DNA of 64,000 bases from JAJZXY01 sp046706185. GTDB taxonomy: Archaea; Thermoplasmatota; Thermoplasmata; Sysuiplasmatales; Sysuiplasmataceae. The stretch covers positions 1 to 64,000 of the forward strand of contig JBJKPR010000056.1 of the NCBI GenBank assembly GCA_046706185.1, read 5' to 3'. The notes below the pieces were generated by a model. It was given only the letters and a program-made list of their open reading frames with translations, had not been told where the DNA came from and searched no databases. Of this stretch, positions 42,529-51,271 are shown piece after piece (within the stretch, counting starts at the first letter, position 1; each line of letters begins with the position of its first letter). A program made the translations under genes and the position numbers.

Positions 42529-43782
42529 TCAGGGCCAGAGACCCCTTATCTTGTGTGCGTCAACAACCTTCTTGACAGCATACACGTAGGCGGCCGTCCT
42601 CATGTCTATGTTCTCCTTCTTCGATATGGGAAGTATGTCGTTATATGCCTTGGTCATCACCGTCTCCAGCCTCTGGTTTACCTCCTCCAGCGACCAGAAG
42701 AAGCTCTGTATGTCCTGGACCCATTCGAAGTAGCTCACAGTGACTCCGCCTGCATTAGCCAGCACATCAGGCAGCAGGAACACGCCGTTCTTGTGCAGTA
42801 TTTCGTCAGCCCTTGGGGTCGTAGGACCGTTTGCTTCCTCGACGATCATCTTCGCCTTTATGTCCGAAGCGTTCTTTTCGGTGATCTGATTTTCAAGTGC
42901 CGCGGGGACAAGCATGTCCACATCAAGCTGCAGAAGCTCCTCGTTTGATATTGCCTTGCTGCCCGGGAAATCTGTGACTGTGCCGGCCTTTGCCTTGTGC
43001 TCAAGGAGTTTGCGTATATCCAGTCCGTTTGCGTTGTAGACACCCCCCTTGCTGTCGCTCACAGCGACAACCTTCGAACCCAGTTCCTCGCTGAACAGTC
43101 TGGCTCCTATGGAGCCCGCGTTTCCGAAGCCCTGGACCGCAACTGTCGCTTTCTTTGTGTCAAGACCGAGCGATTTTGCGCCCGCCCTTGCAACATACAT
43201 GGCGCCGCGGGCGGTCGCCTCCGACCTTCCTTCAGACCCGCCGATGCTCAGAGGTTTGCCCGTAACAACGCCCGGCACGGAATACCCCTTGATCATGCTG
43301 AACGTGTCCATCATCCACGCCATTGTCTGTGAGTCAGTGTAAACGTCAGGCGCGGGTATGTCCTTCTCCGGACCAATTATAATGGATATCTCCGAGGTGT
43401 AACGCCTGGTGAGCCGCTCTACCTCGTCGCGGCTGAGCTTCTTGGGGTCGACCACCACACCCCCCTTCGCTCCGCCGTATGGAAGGTTCATGACAGCCGT
43501 CTTCCATGTCATCCAGGCTGCCAGTGCCCTTACCTCGTTGAGCGTCACATTGGGATGGAACCTGACGCCTCCCTTGCACGGTCCCCTGGAATAGTTGTAC
43601 TGTACACGGTAGCCGGTGAAGACCCTTACCGTCCCGTCGTCCATGCGGACAGGGAAGTTGACTGTCAATTCCCTCTTGGGCTTGCTGAGTATTTCCACCA
43701 AGCCGGCATCCAGTTTCAATATTTCTGCAGACTTCCTCACTTGAGCAACCGCAATCTCGAACTGATCCAAATTTTCAGGCAT
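42529..43782 (-). CDS. gdhA: Glutamate dehydrogenase (Glu/Leu/Phe/Val dehydrogenase family)
   Basis: A 417-residue enzyme starting MPENLDQFEIA. It has the GGVRFHPNVTLNEV segment, the catalytic-lysine region MNLPYGGAKGG near residue 101, and the NAD(P) loop VQGFGNAGSIGA near residue 211. It interconverts glutamate and 2-oxoglutarate with ammonia. The ATG at 43782 has GGGAG 7 nt upstream and is preferred to the ATG at 43800. A TATTTAAG box lies about 53 nt upstream. A direct repeat lies just beyond it. Confidence 0.95.
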   Translation of the reverse strand: MPENLDQFEIAVAQVRKSAEILKLDAGLVEILSKPKRELTVNFPVRMDDGTVRVFTGYRVQYNYSRGPCKGGVRFHPNVTLNEVRALAAWMTWKTAVMNLPYGGAKGGVVVDPKKLSRDEVERLTRRYTSEISIIIGPEKDIPAPDVYTDSQTMAWMMDTFSMIKGYSVPGVVTGKPLSIGGSEGRSEATARGAMYVARAGAKSLGLDTKKATVAVQGFGNAGSIGARLFSEELGSKVVAVSDSKGGVYNANGLDIRKLLEHKAKAGTVTDFPGSKAISNEELLQLDVDMLVPAALENQITEKNASDIKAKMIVEEANGPTTPRADEILHKNGVFLLPDVLANAGGVTVSYFEWVQDIQSFFWSLEEVNQRLETVMTKAYNDILPISKKENIDMRTAAYVYAVKKVVDAHKIRGLWP

Positions 43783-43841
43783 CTTATTACTCCCTTGCAT
43801 TCAAATACCGCCCGGACTTCAGTTCAGGCTACTTAAATAAC

Positions 43842-43870
43842 GATGCCGAGATATTTGAATGATGCCGAGA
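43842..43870. repeat. Direct repeat GATGCCGAGA upstream of the gdhA promoter
   Basis: Copies at 43842-43851 and 43861-43870 (period 19, about two helical turns) each continue into an AT-rich TTGAA sequence. They lie just upstream of the TATA box (43832-43840) on the gdhA side, a place for an activator. Confidence 0.4.
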
Positions 43871-44009
43871 GAATATTGAACGTAGTAGAAATGATGGCAT
43901 GGTTGTATCTAGATATAATCGCCAGATAGTGGGAATTGCCGAATTTTACTAGTCAACATGTTGAAATAGTCGCTGATCGTAGTTGCGATCTGAAAGAGGG
44001 ATGGCGTAA

Positions 44010-44939
44010 TTGGGACCCAGGGTAGGAGTGGCCGTACTTTTCACGACACTGACCCTTCTGTTCGTGGTTCTGGGATCAGCGGTAGGATACTTTTTCTACG
44101 GGAGCCCGGTCTATGGAGCGCTCGTCTTCCTCGTTCTGTCAGCCGTCTTCAATCTCATATCATACTTCTTCGCCGGCAGGTTCGTTCTGAGGGCAAACAG
44201 GGCAAGGCTAGTAACAGAGTCGGAGCAGCCCGGACTTTATGCAGCGGTAAGGGAGGTTTCGTCCACATTCGGAACACCAATGCCGAAGGTAGCTGTGGCC
44301 GATACAATGACTCCTAATGCATTTGCGACCGGAAGAAATCCCAAGAATGCGATTGTGTGTGCAACGAAGGGGATACTTCAGTCTCTGGACGCCAGCGAGC
44401 TGAAGGGCGTGATAGCACACGAAATGGCCCATGTAAAGGACAGGGACATACTTGTCATGAGCATAGCAGCCACAATTGCCGGTGCAATCTCCTGGGCTGC
44501 CAACTCCCTTCTCTTTGCCGCGATGTTCGGAGGGGGCAACAGAAACAACAACGCAGGGTTCATCGGCCTGCTTGTCATGGCAGTCACGGTGCCGATTGCT
44601 GCCATGATGCTGCAGCTTGCGATATCCAGGAAAAGAGAGTCCCAGGCGGATATTGTGGGAGCCAGGGCAATCGGGGATCCACTTTCCCTTGCTTCCGCCC
44701 TCAGGAAGCTGGAGAGCGCCAACGTGCGCAGCCCGATGAAGACGAGCCCGGCCTCCTCAACGCTCTACATTGTCAATCCTGGAAGGAAGGGCAGTTTCAT
44801 CATGTCACTCATGTCCACCCATCCGCCGATAGAGGCGAGAATCGAGCGCCTACAGAAGCTTGCACTCGACATGGGCTTCTGGTCTCCAGACGGTCAGAGA
44901 AGCGGTGGGGGCCAGAGGGGCAGGTCCTTCAGGCAGTGA
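44010..44939 (+). CDS. htpX: HtpX-type zinc metalloprotease (M48)
   Basis: A 309-residue membrane protease with two N-terminal spans, an HEMAH zinc motif at His137/His141, the third ligand Glu210 in RESQAD, and two further spans between. HtpX degrades damaged membrane proteins. The start is a TTG at 44010; a GAGGG site lies about 10 nt upstream. It ends in a short basic tail. It overlaps the SPOUT gene 3' end by 11 bp (convergent). Confidence 0.93.
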   Translation: MGPRVGVAVLFTTLTLLFVVLGSAVGYFFYGSPVYGALVFLVLSAVFNLISYFFAGRFVLRANRARLVTESEQPGLYAAVREVSSTFGTPMPKVAVADTMTPNAFATGRNPKNAIVCATKGILQSLDASELKGVIAHEMAHVKDRDILVMSIAATIAGAISWAANSLLFAAMFGGGNRNNNAGFIGLLVMAVTVPIAAMMLQLAISRKRESQADIVGARAIGDPLSLASALRKLESANVRSPMKTSPASSTLYIVNPGRKGSFIMSLMSTHPPIEARIERLQKLALDMGFWSPDGQRSGGGQRGRSFRQ

Positions 44940-45516
44940 AGTTTGTTGCTCTCAGTATTTCCACGAGGCCGGGTGTGATCAGCACCTTTCCATCGACGAT
45001 CGGGTAGCCATATGGGAGGAGTGTGCTGTGTACGTCGTCCCACTTCACCTCGACTTCGCTCGTTATGTCAAGCTCATCGAGGGAGGCGCCGAGAAAAACT
45101 GCCCTTGCAACAAAGACGGCGCTGTCTATCGTGAGCTGTATTTTGCCAATGTTTCTGAACCTGTTACCTTCTTCGCTGAACCTGCTTGTTATGAGCTCCC
45201 TCGTCCTTCCCTTCGGTTTATCATAACCCAGTATGCCGCCTACCACGATGTACTCCGCGTCTTCGAAATCCGCAGTCCTGAGTTCGGCGGGCGACTGGTG
45301 GTCAAGTATTATACACCCCTTTCCCCCGGTGTACTCCAGGACATCCTGGGCAACAGGCTCACCTATGATGTCGAGCGCCTCTGACATCGGTGCGCTTTTC
45401 ACATTGGTGAAAATGGTGTCTGGCCAGATGGAGGCGGAATGGGCATATTCAGCCATGAGCCAGTCGGAAATCGAGGCCTCGCGGTTCTCAATGACAAGTC
45501 TTGTGCTTTTGTTCAT
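44929..45516 (-). CDS. SPOUT-fold RNA/protein methylase (DUF431/Sfm1-like)
   Basis: A 195-residue protein starting MNKSTRLVIENREAS. It shows the family pattern: GCIILDHQSPAEL, IVVGGILGYDKPKGRTREL near residue 92 (knotted SAM site), and the C-terminal IQLTIDSAVFVARAV with a PIVDGK strand. Yeast Sfm1 methylates ribosomal protein S3 and the archaeal relatives are linked to ribosome biogenesis. An AATTTATAGG TATA box lies far upstream, leaving a long leader that holds a small hairpin (45528-45540). Confidence 0.82.
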   Translation of the reverse strand: MNKSTRLVIENREASISDWLMAEYAHSASIWPDTIFTNVKSAPMSEALDIIGEPVAQDVLEYTGGKGCIILDHQSPAELRTADFEDAEYIVVGGILGYDKPKGRTRELITSRFSEEGNRFRNIGKIQLTIDSAVFVARAVFLGASLDELDITSEVEVKWDDVHSTLLPYGYPIVDGKVLITPGLVEILRATNFTA

Positions 45517-45527
45517 GTGACCACTCA

Positions 45528-45540
45528 CGGTGGGGCACCG
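45528..45540 (-). promoter_or_regulatory. Leader hairpin CGGTG-CCC-CACCG
   Basis: A 5-bp GC-rich stem with a 3-nt loop in the predicted leader of the SPOUT gene, just upstream of its start. It may limit ribosome access. Confidence 0.3.
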
Positions 45541-45637
45541 TAGGGGATTACGGGGAAGGCAGGTATGTGGACATGCGCCTGCAGGTCCAGCGTCCCTCCC
45601 CTATAAATTATCAAGTGCGATCACTGCTGTAAAAAGG

Positions 45638-45645
45638 TTATTAAT
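45638..45645 (+). promoter_or_regulatory. TATA box of the KaiC-like cassette
   Basis: TTATTAAT about 33 nt before the ATG at 45675. It rules out the upstream GTG at 45654, which is only 12 nt away. Confidence 0.5.
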
Positions 45646-45674
45646 CGCCGTGAGTGTCAGGCAGACGGATATCG

Positions 45675-46454
45675 ATGAGCTCGACAAAGGAAGAGCGGAG
45701 GCACACTTCGACCCGCAGCCTCAGCATAGGAAGGGAAAAATGCGTCACTGGGATCGAGGGGCTCGACAATATCCTCGGCGGGGGCATACCGAGGAACAAC
45801 ACAATACTCGTGACGGGCAATTGCGGGACGGGCAAGACTTCGCTTTCACTTGAATTCCTTCTCCACGGTGCACTCGAGGGGGAAAACGGCCTCTATCTAT
45901 CAGTCACGGAGCCGTATGAGAAGCTGATTGCAAACATGATCCCGTATGATTTCTTCACCAGGGAGCTGATAAAGACAGGCAAACTCACATTCATTGACAT
46001 GTCCGCGATCTATGAGAGGTTCGGGTTCAACAGAGACAAGATGAGTGTGGAGGATGTCGACCTTCTCGTAAGCGCAATTGGCGACCTTACAAGGGAGACC
46101 AAGGCCCGGAGGCTTGTGATAGACTCGATCACTTCTGTGGCATACCAGCTTGATACCCAGGAGAAGCTGAGGAACATGCTTCTTGGCCTGAGCAAGCTGC
46201 TGTCTGGGCTCGGGGCTACATGCCTGATCATATCTGAACTCACAGCAGCAGATGCATCTTACTCCAAATACGGAGTGGAGGAGGCAATAGCCGACGGCGT
46301 GATACTCATGGGTAATCTTGAGAGGAACGGTGACATGCTCAGGACGCTTCAGGTGATAAAGATGAGGGGGACGTCGCATTCAAGGGCAAAATACGTTCTT
46401 GACCTTACAACCGCCGGCACTCTGCTTGTTCCTCTTCTGAAAGGGGGAAACTGA
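45675..46454 (+). CDS. KaiC/RadA-like ATPase, first of three
   Basis: A 259-residue RecA-fold ATPase starting MSSTKEERR. GIEGLDNILGGGIP opens the domain, Walker A GNCGTGKTS is intact (Lys54), Walker B is RLVIDSITSVA near residue 150, and TTAGTLLVPLL closes it. The single-domain KaiC-like group includes gas-vesicle and archaellum-type regulators; this one lacks a second domain. It starts a three-gene set with 2-bp or overlapping junctions, so the proteins likely form one complex. ATP binding and hydrolysis should reside in this subunit. Confidence 0.88.
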   Translation: MSSTKEERRHTSTRSLSIGREKCVTGIEGLDNILGGGIPRNNTILVTGNCGTGKTSLSLEFLLHGALEGENGLYLSVTEPYEKLIANMIPYDFFTRELIKTGKLTFIDMSAIYERFGFNRDKMSVEDVDLLVSAIGDLTRETKARRLVIDSITSVAYQLDTQEKLRNMLLGLSKLLSGLGATCLIISELTAADASYSKYGVEEAIADGVILMGNLERNGDMLRTLQVIKMRGTSHSRAKYVLDLTTAGTLLVPLLKGGN

Positions 46455-46456
46455 AG

Positions 46457-47023
46457 ATGGACGCCAGCGCCACCGTGATCAGAGAGCTGAAGGACATTGA
46501 ACCGTCGACTTCAACTTCGCTGGAGATAGGGACAGAAGTCTACTTTGACGTCATCAAGGGGCTGATGAGCATGAAGGATGACGGAAGAACACAGATGATA
46601 TACGTCGCATCAACAGTTCCTGCGGGAGCGATAATCAATGCGATGGATATGATCGGCGTAGAGGCTGATGGCGTCAAGTTCATAGACTGCATTTCAAACA
46701 TGATGACAGGGCAGCAGGAGAAGAACGAGGATATTGTGTTCATAGAGAGCCCGACGATGCTTGAGAACATAATGCTCAAGGTCGAATTCCTGAGACGGAA
46801 GTCGACGGCAAAGAAGGCCGTGGTGATCATAGATTCGCTCAACACGCTTCACATACACAACGACTGGAAGATCATGGGAGAGTTTCTTCACATACTCGTC
46901 AACAACCTGAGGTCGCGTGGCTCGATCATAGTAATTCTCAGCATAAAGGAACAGCAGTCGCCCGAAGTTGCGACGCTTCTGAGCCTTGTGAGCGACCGTG
47001 TGATCAGGATTGGTGGTGAGTGA
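46457..47023 (+). CDS. RecA-fold protein without P-loop, second of three
   Basis: A 188-residue protein that keeps the core strands of a KaiC-like fold (QMIYVASTVPAGAIINAM where Walker A would be, and AVVIIDSLNTLHIH as the Walker B-like strand) but has no Gly-rich P-loop, so it cannot bind ATP in the normal way. It is probably a non-catalytic partner of the 45675-46454 ATPase. It starts 2 bp after that gene and its stop overlaps the next start as TGATG. Confidence 0.7.
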   Translation: MDASATVIRELKDIEPSTSTSLEIGTEVYFDVIKGLMSMKDDGRTQMIYVASTVPAGAIINAMDMIGVEADGVKFIDCISNMMTGQQEKNEDIVFIESPTMLENIMLKVEFLRRKSTAKKAVVIIDSLNTLHIHNDWKIMGEFLHILVNNLRSRGSIIVILSIKEQQSPEVATLLSLVSDRVIRIGGE

Positions 47024-47745
47024 TGCCCCTCACCACAGGGCTGAGGGAGCTTGACGGGGTTCTTGGAGGGGGGTTCATAGAAGGGACAGTAAGCGCAATA
47101 GTGGGACCCCCTGGTTCAGGAGCCGGCGTCTTCGCAAGGCAGTTTGCATCCGTGGGGAGCGAGAGAAGCTACTATTTCTCGACAAGCGACAGTGCGGATG
47201 AGGTTTTCAGCTCGATCAAGAGGTTCGGATGGAAGACAGACGCAACAATAGTGGACATAGGGGACAAGTACCACGACACTGTCCTGATGCGAAGGCTGGA
47301 GGTGACTAAGTACAGGCAGGAGGGGCTGAAGGTCAAGGATGTCCATGATTATGAGGAGATCAACTACAGGCCGTTCAATTTCCTGACTTATCTCACGCAC
47401 GAGATATTCAAGATACATCCGCCGTTCAGGGTGGTTGTCGATTCAATGGACTTCTTCATTGACAGCTACGGGTTTGAGGAGGTTCTTGGTGCGTTGAGGA
47501 CGCTCAGGGCGTTCACCAACAAGAACAAGAGCCTGCTGATCATCACACTTACAAAGGGAGTTTTCGAGGCAAGCGTGCAGAACACAATAGATGCGCTCGT
47601 GGACACGCTCATAGAGCTTGAAAGAGAAAGGATAGGAAAGAAATTCGAGAACAACCTGATCGTAAGCAAGGTGAAGAACTTCCCAGAGCGGTCCAGGATC
47701 ATGCAGTATTCAGTGGGCGAAAACGGCATCACGCTGACCGAGTAG
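47023..47745 (+). CDS. KaiC-like protein with altered Walker A, third of three
   Basis: A 240-residue RecA-fold protein starting MPLTTGLRELDGVLGGG. The P-loop position reads GPPGSGAG, where the usual Lys is Ala34 and the next Thr/Ser is Gly, while the Walker B-like strand RVVVDSMDFF is kept. It may bind nucleotide weakly or not at all. The C-terminal half is helix-rich (LVDTLIELERERIGKK). Stop-start overlap with the second gene (TGATG) shows one operon. Confidence 0.85.
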   Translation: MPLTTGLRELDGVLGGGFIEGTVSAIVGPPGSGAGVFARQFASVGSERSYYFSTSDSADEVFSSIKRFGWKTDATIVDIGDKYHDTVLMRRLEVTKYRQEGLKVKDVHDYEEINYRPFNFLTYLTHEIFKIHPPFRVVVDSMDFFIDSYGFEEVLGALRTLRAFTNKNKSLLIITLTKGVFEASVQNTIDALVDTLIELERERIGKKFENNLIVSKVKNFPERSRIMQYSVGENGITLTE

Positions 47746-48252
47746 TCAGAAATCGTTTGTCTGCCTGACCTTCACATGTATCAGCGATGAGGCGGGAAGC
47801 GTTGAAATGACAGTCGTTTCAAACACCCTGTCGACAAACCTCTGTCTAGGATCGCCGTAAGTGAACATGCCGAGCAGGAGATCGAGTGGCAGCATTATGA
47901 ACCAGAATAGCTTTGAAATGTTCCTGAACATTGCTTCTAACAACGAAAGTTCTCCCTTTTCGCTTGAGACCCTGAGCGATGCTATCTTCTTTCCGAGGGT
48001 GTAGCCGTAGAAATACTCGCTAAGCGCCGAATACGTGAACCAGCAGACGCCCGACGCAATGCCGACAAACAGGTCGAAGTACGTCTTCTGGAGGCCAAAG
48101 GAGAGGGCTATCGCCCAGACGGGCACGAAAACAGTTGCAATGTCAATCACACCGGCACCCGCCCTCTTCATCCAGTGAGCCCTCAGGACCCTGTTTCTGA
48201 AGAGCATCTCAAACGCTATCGACATCCCAATCCCGACCATGTTATTGCGCAC
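47746..48252 (-). CDS. RDD family membrane protein
   Basis: A 168-residue protein with three hydrophobic segments and the RDD pattern: KRAGAGVIDI (first Arg-Asp site), a YGYTLGKKIASLRV segment, and a C-terminal RQRFVDRVFET. RDD proteins are thought to be transporters or sensors. The real start may be the ATG at 48240. A palindrome CTGACAGTTGTCAG (48278-48291) lies upstream. Confidence 0.85.
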   Translation of the reverse strand: MRNNMVGIGMSIAFEMLFRNRVLRAHWMKRAGAGVIDIATVFVPVWAIALSFGLQKTYFDLFVGIASGVCWFTYSALSEYFYGYTLGKKIASLRVSSEKGELSLLEAMFRNISKLFWFIMLPLDLLLGMFTYGDPRQRFVDRVFETTVISTLPASSLIHVKVRQTNDF

Positions 48253-48277
48253 ATGAGATATAATGATATCGAATCGT

Positions 48278-48291
48278 CTGACAGTTGTCAG
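48278..48291. promoter_or_regulatory. Palindrome CTGACA-GT-TGTCAG
   Basis: A 6-bp perfect inverted repeat with a 2-nt centre lies just upstream of the AT-rich promoter of the RDD gene, at a place fit for a regulator. No other evidence. Confidence 0.3.
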
Positions 48292-48331
48292 TCGTTTGGT
48301 GGAAGCCTGGCTTATTTGGGCGTCGCGGAAG

Positions 48332-51271
48332 TCATTCTATATACCTCAACGCGGACGATGGCTCTATCCTGGACACGGCCCTGACAGAGCTGAGGACGGC
48401 TGCTACAGTCAGGCCTATGGATATCAGGACAAGCCCGGCTATGGCGGACGGGTAGTAGTCGAAGGAAAGCAGGTTGCTCAGCCTTTGTGATATTATGTAG
48501 CCATTGAGCATGCTCATCAAAACCCCGATCAGTGAACCTGAAAGGGCGATGAACACGAATTCAAGCAGGAAGGAAGCTGATACCATCCTCCTTGTAAAGC
48601 CCAGGGCACGCAGGAGGCCGATCTGCTGGTATCTTTCTACCACCGATCGCATCGCTATTATCCCAAGCCCGGCTGTTCCTGCAACGAGGCCCATTGCGAT
48701 GAATATCTCAGTCATCTCGACAATGCCGTTGATCGCCATAGTCAGCTGCTGCGTGATGAGTGAGAGGTCTATGACCACTGGGTTGTATGCAACCAGATCC
48801 TTCCTCACCTGTATTGACACAGCCGTGGCAGAAACACCCTGTTTCACCTTCACCATCAGAACCGGATAGGAATGCCCAAGCAGGCCAAGTGAGGAGAGGG
48901 TGTGTTCTGTGACAAAGATGCCCTGGAGCGCGAACTCGTTCAGTATACCCACGACGGTGACTTTCTGGGATGTGTGGTTGGCGCCATAGAGAGTCAGCAC
49001 ACTGCCGACGCCCACCTTCGCGTGCACCGGGCTTGCCTGGGCAAAGTTGTCCTGAGAAATTCCGGCGAGCGTCATATCTATGATCGCAAGAGAGCTGTTG
49101 TGCGCAACTGCGTCCCAGGCCGCAGAGGGAGAGCTGTATGCAGGCGAAAGGCTGTAGAAACTGTAGCTGTTGTGTGAGTAGAAGGGAGACGCGTCCCATA
49201 ATGTTAGACCGATTACAGGATACACGAATGCAGACGGTCCGCTGCCGCCGTACGTCACTCCTGTGCTCACATCGTAGATGAGGCTGGAGTACGCTACCGA
49301 GGAGGACACGTTTGCATCCTGCTGCAATGCGGCAGTCATGTTGCCTCCGTTCGCACTGTAAACGACGAAGTTGTAACCTCCGCTCTGGTCGTTGACAGTC
49401 CGAACGGCTGCCGTGTTTATCATCGACCCGAGTATAGACACGGATACGATGCCGAATATGACAAACGAGAAAAGGGAGAGGGAAAGCGCAGTTCTCATCT
49501 TCCTCTCCGCAGGATAGGCAAAGGCCTGGCGAACCGTTGGAACGAATGTACCGCGGCTGTTTCGCCTTGGTTTGAGAACTTTAAGCAAGAGGGGAAGGAA
49601 TGAGAAGAAAAGCATCAGTCCGCCAGTCACAAGGAAGATCCCAGACTCGACGTAAACGTAGTATGATGTGCTGTAGCTGGACGGAAAGATGTCCCATGAG
49701 GCTGGAAGGCCGTACTGGAGAATCAGAGCCGCCCCTATCATGCCCGTGAATATCTCGTTCTGCCTGAAAGTATAGAGGAAGGAGAATGCGGATATGGAGA
49801 AGAGGGAGAGGGAGAGCATCGAAAGAAGAAGCGATCCGGACTCTGTTCCGTAGTATAGTGAAATCGCCGCTCCGGCAGCGAGAAGCGCCGGAGGGACAAA
49901 CCGCCTCGCGCTCCTGGAGGGCAGCCTGCCGTACGCTGACCTGCGGAGTGCGTCCACAATGCTGAACCTGCTTATTCTGTAGCTTGTTGCTGTTATTATC
50001 AGATATGTTACAAGAGCGCCGGCTGCAAAACCAGTGATTATGTCAGCGGGCGTCACAGTGAATGACCCTAACAGTATGTTCGTCTCCCTGATAGGAGCAG
50101 CGAATGTACTGCCGAACAGTAGAATGAAGCCGTATACCATAAGAAAACCTATTCCAATGCCTACGAACGATCCCACGAAGCATGACAGGAGAGAGTAGAC
50201 GAACCCCTCAGTGACGAACCCCCCGACTATCTTCTGGCGTGTTACTCCTATTGCGCGGAGGGTGCCAAGGTCTCTCATTCTTTCCTCGGCAAGCATGTAG
50301 AAAATGACGACCACCAGTATTAAGCCGGCAGCAATCGCGAACAGGCTCAGTGCGAGGTAGAGGTCTGCGATATCGCTGATCTGTGCCCTGATAGTGGTGA
50401 GCTGGTCCTGGAGAACAGGAAAGGCGGTCAGTCCCGTACCAAGAGCATTGTTCACATTGTCAACAGCTGAATTGAGAACAGGCATGACAGCGTCGGTCTG
50501 GGCAACCGCCCCGAGTATGCTGCCTGTGTTGGCCACCGCAATGATGTTGATGCTGCCGTTGACTCCCAGGAGCGACTGAGCAAAAGACAGCGGCACGAAT
50601 ATGTTGTAGCCTGAATCAAAGTATCCCCTGTAGTTGTCCTTCACAACAGCAGCGATGGTGCCCGTGAAGGAGTGCCCCCCGCCTGCAAAGACTGTTATCG
50701 TGTCGCCGGCGGATGCATTCAACTGGGCAGCTGCGAGCTGGTCTATCAGAACGCTCCCCTGAGGCATGGCGCTGACCACGCTGCCGTTGACAGATACAAA
50801 GTCGCCAAGGATGCTGTTTGAATACCATGGTGCTCCGATGAACCCGATGTTTGAATATGGCACACCGCTGGTGTTGTCATAGGCACTCGCAGTGGTGTAG
50901 ATCATAGGAACCGCGCCGGAGACATTCGAGTCTGAAGAAAGAGTGTCGTTTATCTGCTGGTAGGCCTCGTAACTGAAAAGCCCGCCGGATAGGGGACCTC
51001 CGCTGGTGACAGTCTCGTCAATGTGCCCGTAGCTGAGCGTCACCATGTTGTCGCTCAGAGTAAGCATTGTGCTCCTCATGACGAGGGCGCCGCTTATCAT
51101 TGCCGAGCCTATCATGAGACCGGCGATTATGAGGACGACCCTCTTCCTGTTACCGAAGGCGCTTTTCATGAAAAGCCTGAATATGTGCCTGTTGAGAAGT
51201 ATGAGCAGCAATGATACTGCGACAGCGAGAGCAAATGTTGCCTCAAGCACCGAGAGGAAGTCCAGCGTCAT
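48332..51271 (-). CDS. FtsX/MacB-like ABC permease, two-module
   Basis: A 979-residue membrane protein. It has an N-terminal span (about residues 10-30), a second near residue 45, a large ectodomain, FtsX-type spans (LIFFYMLAEERMRDLGTLRAIGVTRQKI-like loop near residue 330), further spans, a second ectodomain, and the second FtsX module (AMRSVVERYQQIGLLRALGFTRRMVS near residue 870). This is the layout of lipoprotein/macrolide/adhesion export permeases. It starts with ATG overlapping the stop of the ATPase gene. Confidence 0.9.
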   Translation of the reverse strand: MTLDFLSVLEATFALAVAVSLLLILLNRHIFRLFMKSAFGNRKRVVLIIAGLMIGSAMISGALVMRSTMLTLSDNMVTLSYGHIDETVTSGGPLSGGLFSYEAYQQINDTLSSDSNVSGAVPMIYTTASAYDNTSGVPYSNIGFIGAPWYSNSILGDFVSVNGSVVSAMPQGSVLIDQLAAAQLNASAGDTITVFAGGGHSFTGTIAAVVKDNYRGYFDSGYNIFVPLSFAQSLLGVNGSINIIAVANTGSILGAVAQTDAVMPVLNSAVDNVNNALGTGLTAFPVLQDQLTTIRAQISDIADLYLALSLFAIAAGLILVVVIFYMLAEERMRDLGTLRAIGVTRQKIVGGFVTEGFVYSLLSCFVGSFVGIGIGFLMVYGFILLFGSTFAAPIRETNILLGSFTVTPADIITGFAAGALVTYLIITATSYRISRFSIVDALRRSAYGRLPSRSARRFVPPALLAAGAAISLYYGTESGSLLLSMLSLSLFSISAFSFLYTFRQNEIFTGMIGAALILQYGLPASWDIFPSSYSTSYYVYVESGIFLVTGGLMLFFSFLPLLLKVLKPRRNSRGTFVPTVRQAFAYPAERKMRTALSLSLFSFVIFGIVSVSILGSMINTAAVRTVNDQSGGYNFVVYSANGGNMTAALQQDANVSSSVAYSSLIYDVSTGVTYGGSGPSAFVYPVIGLTLWDASPFYSHNSYSFYSLSPAYSSPSAAWDAVAHNSSLAIIDMTLAGISQDNFAQASPVHAKVGVGSVLTLYGANHTSQKVTVVGILNEFALQGIFVTEHTLSSLGLLGHSYPVLMVKVKQGVSATAVSIQVRKDLVAYNPVVIDLSLITQQLTMAINGIVEMTEIFIAMGLVAGTAGLGIIAMRSVVERYQQIGLLRALGFTRRMVSASFLLEFVFIALSGSLIGVLMSMLNGYIISQRLSNLLSFDYYPSAIAGLVLISIGLTVAAVLSSVRAVSRIEPSSALRYIE

